DNA of 12,418 nt. Source: Rhodocyclaceae bacterium. Lineage in GTDB: Bacteria > Pseudomonadota > Gammaproteobacteria > Burkholderiales > Rhodocyclaceae. Within the stretch, counting starts at the first letter, position 1. Every line of letters starts with the position of its first letter. The translations under genes were made by a program, and so were the position numbers. The stretch is taken from positions 1 through 12,418 of the forward strand of contig JADLGU010000065.1 of NCBI GenBank assembly GCA_020849155.1, given 5' to 3'. The notes under the pieces were generated by a model. The model was given only the letters and a program-made list of their open reading frames with translations. It searched no databases and was not told where the DNA came from. This document shows positions 7,169 to 12,418 of the stretch, one piece after another.

Positions 7169-8170
7169 ATGGACTTCTCCCTGCCGCAGATGTTCGGCGT
7201 GCTCGCCGTCAACACGCTGATCGCGGCCTTTCTCAGCGCGATCGGCGTCGGCCATTCCTTCGCCGGGAACTTCGTCGTCTCGCAGTGCATCGGCCTGTGC
7301 ATCTATGCCGGCTGCCTGGCGGGCACGCGCTGGGCGGCGACGCCGCGCGGCAAGGCGCTCGCCATGGTCCTCGCCGTGCCGCTCGGCGCGGCGGCGGGGG
7401 TGGGGCTGGCCACGCTGCTGCTGGGGAACCGCAGCCGCGACTGGCTGGGTGCGATGGCCTGGCAGTCGCTGCTGATCGGGCTGCTGTTCGGCACCGCCAT
7501 CAGCGCCCTGTTCTACCTGCGCAGCCGCATGGACCAGCTCGAGGCGGAGCTGAAAGAGCGCGCCTTGCGCGAGGCGCTGGCCGAGAAGGAGCGCGTCGGC
7601 GCCCAGTTGCGCATGCTGCAGGCACAGATCGAGCCGCATTTCCTGTTCAACACCCTGGCCAACCTGTCGGTGCTGATCCGCAGCGATCCGGAGCGCGCCG
7701 AGCGCCTGCTCGGCGATCTCATCGCCTGGCTGCGCGCCACGCTGCAGCGCACCCGCGAGGCCGACTCCACCCTGGGCGACGAGATCGAGCTGCTGCGCCG
7801 CTACCTCGACATCCTCGGCCTGCGCCTGGGGCCGCGCCTGCGCTGCGCTTTCGACGTGCCGGACGAACTGCTGGCGCGGCCGTTTCCCCTCCTGCTGCTG
7901 CAGCCGCTGGTGGAGAACGCCATCACCCACGGCATCGAGCCGCAAGTGGGAGGTGGCGAACTGCGCATCGCCGCGACGCTTGCGGACGGGCGTCTGCTCA
8001 TCACGGTGGCCGACACCGGCGCCGGCCTGCGCGAAAACGGCACGGGCACGGGCTTCGGGCTGGAGAACGTGCGGCAACGCCTGCGCGCCTTGTTCGGCGA
8101 GGCGGCCCGTCTCGACGTGCGGGCCAACGAGGGCCGTGGCGTGGTTGCGAGGCTGGAGATACCCGCTTGA
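7169..8170 (+). CDS. LytS/YehU-type sensor histidine kinase
   Basis: A 333-residue inner-membrane kinase. Four hydrophobic helices (about 7-29, 35-52, 63-86, 93-116) form the sensor region, which has no recognisable ligand domain. A coiled coil (119-150) leads to the His_kinase box AQIEPHFLFNTLANL with phospho-acceptor H157. The ATPase has LLQPLVENAITHGI (N250), DTGAG (D282, G284, G286) and GFGLENVRQRL (295-305). All catalytic elements are present. Its 3' end overlaps the response regulator by 4 nt (TTGA), as expected for a cognate pair. The ATG at 7169 is kept because it starts just before the first helix and no earlier in-frame start was seen, although it has no visible ribosome binding site. 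Confidence 0.93.
   Translation: MDFSLPQMFGVLAVNTLIAAFLSAIGVGHSFAGNFVVSQCIGLCIYAGCLAGTRWAATPRGKALAMVLAVPLGAAAGVGLATLLLGNRSRDWLGAMAWQSLLIGLLFGTAISALFYLRSRMDQLEAELKERALREALAEKERVGAQLRMLQAQIEPHFLFNTLANLSVLIRSDPERAERLLGDLIAWLRATLQRTREADSTLGDEIELLRRYLDILGLRLGPRLRCAFDVPDELLARPFPLLLLQPLVENAITHGIEPQVGGGELRIAATLADGRLLITVADTGAGLRENGTGTGFGLENVRQRLRALFGEAARLDVRANEGRGVVARLEIPA
8155..8158 (+). promoter_or_regulatory. Shine-Dalgarno GGAG supporting a TTG start
   Basis: GGAG lies inside the end of the kinase gene and 8 nt before the TTG at 8167. It supports TTG as the start of the response regulator, whose first in-frame ATG would remove the receiver core. Confidence 0.6.
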
Positions 8171-8940
8171 ACCCGACGGCGCTGATCGCCGACGACGAGC
8201 CGCTGCTGGCCGAAGACCTGAAACGGCGCATCGAGGCGCTCTGGCCGGCGCTGCAGATCCAGGCGGTCTGCCACGACGGGGCCGCCGCGCTGGAACAACT
8301 GCAGCATGGCAAGCCCGACATCGCCTTTCTCGACATCCGCATGCCGGGGCTGACCGGGCTGGAAGTGGCGGCGCGTCTCGACTTTCCCTGCCACGTCGTT
8401 TTCGTCACGGCCTACGACCCGCATGCGGTGGAAGCCTTCGAACGGGCGGCGGTCGATTACGTGCTGAAGCCGGCGGATGCAGCGCGCCTGGCGAAAACGG
8501 TGGAGAGGCTGAAGCGCGCCCTGGCCGTGCCGTCCGATGCGCAGCGGAACAGGCTGACGGCGGCGATTGCGGAAGCGCTGGGAAAAGTCAGTCCCGGCAA
8601 TACGGCGAAGCCGGCCTGGCTGAAGTGGATCCGCGCCTCGGTGGGCGACAGCGTGCGCTTGGTGCCGGTCGGGGACGTGCGCTACTTCCAGGCGGCGGAC
8701 AAATACACGGCGGTGATGACGGCGGCGGGCGAACTGCTGATCCGCACGCCGATCAAGGAACTCGCCGAACAGCTCGATCCGGAGACCTTCTGGCAGGTGC
8801 ACCGCGGCACCATCGTCAATGCCCAGTACGTCACCGCCGCGCGCCACGACGGCAGCGGGCGGGTGCTGCTCAGCCTGCGCGACCGGCCGGAGACGGTCGC
8901 GGCAAGCCGCGCCTACGCGCACCTGTTCAGGCAGATGTAG
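8167..8940 (+). CDS. LytR/AlgR-type response regulator with LytTR DNA-binding domain
   Basis: A 257-residue cytoplasmic transcription regulator. The receiver (about 4-120) has the acidic pair D9-D10, phospho-acceptor D56 in FLDIRMPGLTG, T81 in FVTAYD and K101 in DYVLKP. A linker leads to a LytTR domain (about 150-257) with SVRLVPVGDVRYFQAADKYT, ELLIRTPIKEL and FWQVHRGTIVN. The start is TTG because the receiver strand 1 (ALIADDEP) begins 5 codons later and the first in-frame ATG is codon 59. The TTGA overlap with the kinase stop and a GGAG 8 nt upstream support it. Its target genes are not evident in the window. Its 3' end overlaps the convergent selU by 14 nt. Confidence 0.93.
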   Translation: MNPTALIADDEPLLAEDLKRRIEALWPALQIQAVCHDGAAALEQLQHGKPDIAFLDIRMPGLTGLEVAARLDFPCHVVFVTAYDPHAVEAFERAAVDYVLKPADAARLAKTVERLKRALAVPSDAQRNRLTAAIAEALGKVSPGNTAKPAWLKWIRASVGDSVRLVPVGDVRYFQAADKYTAVMTAAGELLIRTPIKELAEQLDPETFWQVHRGTIVNAQYVTAARHDGSGRVLLSLRDRPETVAASRAYAHLFRQM

Positions 8941-9994
8941 CGAGGATCGCGGACGCCAGATTCTTGAGGCCGGCGGGCGACAGGTCGTCGCTGGCGAAGC
9001 GCGGCGCCTCGGCGAAGTGGACGTAGTTCCTGCCCTGGGAGCGCCGGTAGAGCGGGTCGTAGTGTTTCTCGAGCAGTTCCGCCACCAGCGCCGGCCAGTC
9101 GCGCGCGTCGATGAGCGCCTGCCAGTGCGCCAGTGTTTCGCCGCTCTGCAGCTCGCGCAGACAGTCGAGTTTTCCCTTCAGGTTGGCTGGATCGGCGAGG
9201 AAGTAGTCGTAGTCGCCGATGAGGAAGGCAACGCGCGCCGCATCGCTGGCCTCGATGCGCAGGCAGGGACTGGCGCGCATCGTCTCCAGTAGGGCATCGG
9301 GCACCTGCAGCCGGCCGATCCTGCGGCTTTCCGCCTCGACAAAGACCGGCCGTGAAAAAGTCAGTCCCCGCAGCACGGCGAGCAGGCGGCTCTCGAACAT
9401 CTTCTGCGAAGGCTGCGCCTCGTCGGGCAATCCTCCCAGCACCGAGCCCTTGTGGGCGGCGAGCGCCTCGAGGTCGAGCACCTGGGCGCCTTGCGCGGAG
9501 AGGGCCTCGAGCAGCCGGCTCTTGCCGCTGCCGGTGGCACCGGTGACGACGCGGAAGGCAAGGCGGCGCGGCAGTTCGGCCAGTTCCGCCACGACGTGGC
9601 GGCGCCAGGACTTGTAGCCGCCCTCGAGGGTGCAGGCCGGCCAGCCGATCTGGCGCAGCACGTGGCCCATGGCGCCGCTGCGCTTGCCGCCGCGCCAGCA
9701 ATAGACGAGCGGCCGCCACTCGCGCGGCCGCTCGAGGAAGCGCCGCTCGATGTGCTCGGCGATGTGGCGGGCGACCAGGGCCGCGCCGAGCTTCTTGGCG
9801 GCGAAGGGCGAGTCCTGCTTGTAGAGCGTGCCGACGCGGGCGCGCTCCGCGTCGGAGAGCACCGGGCAATTGACCGCGCCGGGGATGTGGTCATCGGCGA
9901 ACTCGGCGGGCGAGCGCACGTCGATGATCTCGTCAAATTCGCCGAGCTGTGTTACGTTCGCGACACCCTGTGTTTTCATCGTTTTCATGGACAT
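8927..9994 (-). CDS. selU: tRNA 2-selenouridine synthase
   Basis: Also known as mnmH or ybbB. It replaces the sulfur of wobble 2-thiouridine (mnm5s2U) by selenium using selenophosphate, by way of a geranylated intermediate. The 355-residue product has an N-terminal rhodanese domain with IIDVRSPAEF and the active-site Cys99 in YCWRGGKRSG, then a P-loop domain with GATGSGKS (152-159), LDLEALAAHKGSVLGG and EAESRRIG. Length fits the family (about 350-370). Start choice is open between 9994, 9988 and 9979. I used 9994 because GGTGAG lies just upstream (5-nt gap after GGTGA). Starts farther upstream, up to 10114, would be antisense to selD and lack family similarity. It is divergent from selD, its selenium donor gene, and convergent with the LytTR gene. 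Confidence 0.93.
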   Translation of the reverse strand: MSMKTMKTQGVANVTQLGEFDEIIDVRSPAEFADDHIPGAVNCPVLSDAERARVGTLYKQDSPFAAKKLGAALVARHIAEHIERRFLERPREWRPLVYCWRGGKRSGAMGHVLRQIGWPACTLEGGYKSWRRHVVAELAELPRRLAFRVVTGATGSGKSRLLEALSAQGAQVLDLEALAAHKGSVLGGLPDEAQPSQKMFESRLLAVLRGLTFSRPVFVEAESRRIGRLQVPDALLETMRASPCLRIEASDAARVAFLIGDYDYFLADPANLKGKLDCLRELQSGETLAHWQALIDARDWPALVAELLEKHYDPLYRRSQGRNYVHFAEAPRFASDDLSPAGLKNLASAILATSA

Positions 9995-11024
9995 CAAACT
10001 CACCCAATTCTCCCACGGCGGCGGCTGCGGCTGCAAAATCGCGCCGGCCGTGCTGACCGAGCTGCTCGCCGACACGCCGTTGCGCCAGATGCCGAAGGAG
10101 CTCCTCGTCGGCACCGAGACCGCCGACGACGCGGCGGTCTACAAGCTCAACGACGAGCAGGCCATCGTCGCCACCACGGACTTCTTCACGCCGATCGTGG
10201 ACGATCCCTACGACTTCGGCCGCATCGCCGCCACCAACGCCATCTCCGACATCTATGCCATGGGCGGGCGGCCGATCATGGCCCTGGCGGTGGTCGGCAT
10301 GCCGCTCGACAAGCTGCCGCTGGAAGTGATCCGCAGGATCCTCGCCGGCGGCGAGTCGGTCTGCGCCGCGGCCGGCATCCCCATCGCCGGCGGCCATTCC
10401 ATCGACGTGCTGGAGCCGATCTACGGCCTGGTGGCGCTCGGCCTGGTGCACCCGAAGCGCGTGAAGAGGAACAGCGGCGCGAAGGCCGGCGACGTGCTGA
10501 TCCTCGGCAAGCCGCTCGGCGTCGGCATCCTCTCCGCCGCGTTGAAAAAAGGCCTGCTCACGCCCGAAGGCTACGCCACGATGGTCCGCCACACGACCCA
10601 GCTCAACACGCCCGGCACGCGCCTGGCGGAGCTCGACGGCGTGCATGCCCTGACCGACGTCACCGGTTTCGGCCTGGCCGGCCATCTGCTGGAAATCTGC
10701 CGCGGCTCGAAGCTGTCCGCCGCGCTGCGCTTCGCCGACCTGCCGCTGATCCCCGAGGCGGTCGGTTTCGTCAAGGAAGGCATTGCCACCGGCGCCTCGA
10801 CCCGCAACTGGAACGGCTACGGCGCCGAGGTGATCCTCCCTCCCGGCGCGCCGGATTGGCAGCAGAAGATTCTCACCGACCCGCAGACCAGCGGCGGTTT
10901 GCTGATCGCCTGCGCTCCCGAGACGGCTGCCGAAGTGCTGGCCGAGTTGCACGGCGCCGGTTTTGCCGAGTCGCGCGCCATCGGCCGGCTGGAGGCGGGT
11001 ACGCCCGGGCTCGCCGTCACTTGA
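9987..11024 (+). CDS. selD: Selenide, water dikinase (selenophosphate synthetase)
   Basis: Makes selenophosphate from selenide and ATP (releasing AMP and phosphate), the donor for SelU and, where present, for selenocysteine synthesis. The 345-residue product starts MDIKLTQFSHGGGCGCKI. Cys14 and Lys17 correspond to E. coli Cys17 and Lys20. The catalytic position is a normal TGC cysteine, not selenocysteine. Other family marks are TADDAAVY (D48), TTDFFTPIVDDPYDFGRIAA, AMGGRPIMAL, GGHSID, DVTGFGLAGHL and DPQTSGGLL. The start at 9987 fits the family N-terminus; the in-frame upstream codons are antisense to selU. No Shine-Dalgarno is visible before it. Its 3' end overlaps tesA by 8 nt. No selA, selB or tRNA-Sec is in view, so only the tRNA-modification branch is shown here. 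Confidence 0.97.
   Translation: MDIKLTQFSHGGGCGCKIAPAVLTELLADTPLRQMPKELLVGTETADDAAVYKLNDEQAIVATTDFFTPIVDDPYDFGRIAATNAISDIYAMGGRPIMALAVVGMPLDKLPLEVIRRILAGGESVCAAAGIPIAGGHSIDVLEPIYGLVALGLVHPKRVKRNSGAKAGDVLILGKPLGVGILSAALKKGLLTPEGYATMVRHTTQLNTPGTRLAELDGVHALTDVTGFGLAGHLLEICRGSKLSAALRFADLPLIPEAVGFVKEGIATGASTRNWNGYGAEVILPPGAPDWQQKILTDPQTSGGLLIACAPETAAEVLAELHGAGFAESRAIGRLEAGTPGLAVT
9999..10004 (-). promoter_or_regulatory. Shine-Dalgarno GGTGAG deciding the selU start
   Basis: On the minus strand GGTGAG precedes the ATG at 9994. It lies inside codons 5-6 of selD, so the translation signals of the two divergent genes overlap. Confidence 0.45.
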
Positions 11025-11619
11025 GCAGCGGGCGCAAGGCCTTCCAGACGTTGTCGAGGATGATCGGCTGGGCCGCGGCGACCGGATGGATGTTGTCGGG
11101 CTGGAACAGCTCGCGCCGCTCCGCCACCCCCTCGAGCAGGAAGGGCACCAGTGCCGCCTTGCGGCGGCGCGCCAGTTCGGCGTAGCTGCGCTCGAAGGCC
11201 TGGATGTAATCGGGGCCGTAGTTGGGGGGCAGCCGCATGCCGGCCAGCACGACGCGGGCCTTGCGCGCCTGGGCGGCATCGAGCATGGCCTCCAGGTTGT
11301 CGCGCAGGGCCGCCACCGGCAGGCCGCGCAGGCCGTCGTTGCCGCCCAGGGCGATGATGACGATGTCCGGCTTGGCCCGGTCGAGGGCGGCGCCGAGGCG
11401 GCTGCGCCCGCCCGCCGTGGTGTCGCCGCTGATGCTGGCATTGACGACGCTATAATCCAGGCGCTCCGCGCGCAGGCGCCGCTCCAGCAGCGCCGGCCAG
11501 GACTGGCCCTGGGCCAGGCCGTAGCCGGCCGACAGGCTGTCGCCGACGACGAGGATGCTGCCCGCCGCCTGGGCGGCGAACGAGAACAGAAAAATGAATC
11601 CCGCAGAGATGAACTTCAT
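11017..11619 (-). CDS. tesA: Periplasmic SGNH esterase / acyl-CoA thioesterase I
   Basis: A 200-residue lysophospholipase/thioesterase-type hydrolase. A signal peptide (MKFISAGFIFLFSFAAQA, likely cut after A18 or A19) directs it to the periplasm. The SGNH blocks are all present: GDSLSAGYG with nucleophile S28, ISGDTT with G65, GGNDGLRG with N94, and DNIHP with D175 and H178. Length and layout match E. coli TesA closely. The ATG at 11619 gives the complete signal peptide; the longer open frame to 11949 is antisense to the ABC gene. It is divergent from the ybbA-like gene and overlaps the end of selD by 8 nt. The physiological substrate is uncertain, as for the whole family. Confidence 0.94.
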   Translation of the reverse strand: MKFISAGFIFLFSFAAQAAGSILVVGDSLSAGYGLAQGQSWPALLERRLRAERLDYSVVNASISGDTTAGGRSRLGAALDRAKPDIVIIALGGNDGLRGLPVAALRDNLEAMLDAAQARKARVVLAGMRLPPNYGPDYIQAFERSYAELARRRKAALVPFLLEGVAERRELFQPDNIHPVAAAQPIILDNVWKALRPLLK

Positions 11620-12295
11620 TGACGCAACGGCCCCCATGATCGAAGCCATCGGACTGGGCAAGGAAGTGCCCAGCGGCGACGGCCGGCTGGTGATTCTGCA
11701 CGAGATTTCCTTCAAGGTCATGGCCGGCGAGGCGGTGGCCATCGTCGGCGCCTCGGGCTCGGGCAAATCGACGCTGCTTGGACTGCTGGCCGGCCTCGAT
11801 GTTCCGACCCGGGGCCGCGTGCGACTGGCCGGGCAGGATCTGTTCGGCTTGAGCGAGGATGCGCGCGCCTCCCTGCGCGGCGCCATGCTGGGCTTCGTCT
11901 TCCAGTCCTTCCAGCTGCTGCCGGCGCTCAGTGCCCTGGAAAACGTCATGCTGCCGCTGGAACTGGCCGGCCGCAGCGGGGCGCGCGCCGACGCCGAGCA
12001 GATGCTCTCGCGCGTCGGCCTGGCGCAGCGACTCGGCCATTATCCGAAGCATCTTTCCGGCGGCGAGCAACAGCGCGTCGCCATCGCCCGGGCCTTCGCG
12101 GCCAGGCCGGGCCTGCTGCTGGCCGACGAGCCGACCGGCAACCTCGACGCTGCCACCGGCGCGGCGATCATCGACCTGATGTTCGCCATCAACGCCGAGC
12201 AGGGGACGACGCTGGTGCTGGTGACCCACGACGAGGCCATCGCCCGGCGCTGCAGCCGGGTGCTGAAGCTGAAGAGCGGGGAACTGGCTACCTGA
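11609..12295 (+). CDS. ybbA: YbbA/LolD-type ABC transporter ATP-binding protein
   Basis: A 228-residue ATPase subunit of a MacB/LolD/YbbA-class transporter. Walker A is GASGSGKST (47-55), the Q-loop FVFQSFQLLP (Q99), the signature LSGGEQQRVAIARA (149-162), Walker B LLLADEPTGNLD (E174) and the switch histidine is in VTHD (H207). It closely resembles E. coli YbbA, also encoded divergently from tesA. Three in-frame ATGs (11594, 11609, 11636) are possible; none has a good ribosome binding site, and the conserved core begins right after 11636. With the start used here the gene overlaps the tesA start by 11 nt. The usual FtsX-like permease YbbP is not next to it; the following gene is convergent and unrelated. 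Confidence 0.92.
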   Translation: MNFIDATAPMIEAIGLGKEVPSGDGRLVILHEISFKVMAGEAVAIVGASGSGKSTLLGLLAGLDVPTRGRVRLAGQDLFGLSEDARASLRGAMLGFVFQSFQLLPALSALENVMLPLELAGRSGARADAEQMLSRVGLAQRLGHYPKHLSGGEQQRVAIARAFAARPGLLLADEPTGNLDAATGAAIIDLMFAINAEQGTTLVLVTHDEAIARRCSRVLKLKSGELAT

Positions 12296-12418
12296 CCAGG
12301 CGGGCGCAGGCGACGCCGCTGCGCACCGCCGCTTCCAGCGTCGCCGGATAGTCGGAGGCGACGTAATCCCCGGCGATGAAAAAGTTGGCCAGCGGCGTTT
12401 CGGCCGCCGGGCGGCGCA
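12288..12418 (-). CDS. hpnE: FAD-dependent amine oxidase/desaturase C-terminus, probably hydroxysqualene dehydroxylase
   Basis: Only the last 42 residues and the TAG stop are in the window. They contain PLANFFIAGDYVASDYPATL followed by EAAVRSGVACARLVR. This is the C-terminal FAD-contact motif of the amine oxidase/phytoene desaturase superfamily, in which the G-D pair contacts the flavin and the following helix closes the domain. In betaproteobacteria this form is typical of HpnE, which makes squalene in hopanoid synthesis; a carotenoid desaturase is the main alternative. Its 3' end overlaps the ABC gene by 8 nt. The superfamily is fairly sure, the gene name less so. Confidence 0.6.
   Translation of the reverse strand, partial: RRPAAETPLANFFIAGDYVASDYPATLEAAVRSGVACARLVR

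Noticed and set aside
6902..8922. Long minus-strand frames (6902-8077 and 7801-8922) opposite the LytS/LytTR genes
   Set aside because: They are Gln/Arg/His-rich antisense shadows of a complete kinase and regulator, and have no recognisable motif.
10020..10040. Selenocysteine codon in the SelD active site
   Set aside because: Both positions in the GCGCK motif read TGC, so this is a plain cysteine form and no in-frame TGA needs recoding.
9995..10114. Longer selU reading up to an ATG at 10114
   Set aside because: The extra 40 residues are antisense to the conserved N-terminus of selD, including its catalytic cysteine region, and exceed the usual SelU length.
11620..11949. Longer tesA frame with 110 more residues
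   Set aside because: It is antisense to the ABC ATPase core, and it would bury the clear signal peptide that begins at 11619.

Overview
This is a GC-rich window, roughly two-thirds G+C by eye, almost fully coding and without RNA genes, IS elements, CRISPR arrays or phage genes that I can recognise. Gene families and neighbourhoods (SelU/SelD, a divergent tesA/ybbA pair, a probable hopanoid-type FAD desaturase, a many-PAS sensor kinase, a DUF2269 membrane protein) suggest a free-living betaproteobacterium, perhaps Rhodocyclales-like. This placement is inferred from gene content and protein style only.

Layout. Positions 1-409 (minus) hold the N-terminal three quarters of a DNA-3-methyladenine glycosylase I (tag). 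Its start codon overlaps the stop of a very large 1746-aa CHASE/nine-PAS sensor histidine kinase (406-5646, minus). A 47-bp AT-rich spacer separates that kinase from a divergent small SAM-dependent methyltransferase (5694-6251). Next comes a plus-strand membrane/signalling cassette: a DUF2269 four-helix protein (6350-6817), a 2TM-domain protein (6831-7130), a LytS/YehU-type histidine kinase (7169-8170) and its LytTR response regulator (8167-8940, TTG start, 4-nt overlap). A selenium block follows: tRNA 2-selenouridine synthase selU/mnmH (minus, 8927-9994) and selenophosphate synthetase selD (plus, 9987-11024), arranged head to head with touching or overlapping start codons. The last block is a periplasmic SGNH esterase/thioesterase tesA (minus, 11017-11619), divergent from a YbbA/LolD-type ABC ATPase (plus, about 11609-12295), then the C-terminal 42 residues of an FAD-dependent amine oxidase/desaturase (minus, 12288-12418), probably hpnE.

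How they work together. SelD makes selenophosphate and SelU uses it to convert 2-thiouridine to 2-selenouridine in tRNA. The LytS and LytTR proteins form a complete two-component pair, and the two small membrane proteins just upstream are candidate partners. The giant kinase has no receiver domain and no adjacent response regulator, so its partner must be encoded elsewhere. TesA and YbbA are divergent neighbours in E. coli as well, but the YbbP permease that follows YbbA there is missing here.

No wholly new system is evident. The points most worth a second look are the in-register 505-residue duplication inside the giant kinase, the tag/kinase coupling, the DUF2269-2TM-LytS-LytTR cassette, the selU/selD head-on start overlap, and the consistent tail-to-tail overlap of all three convergent gene pairs.
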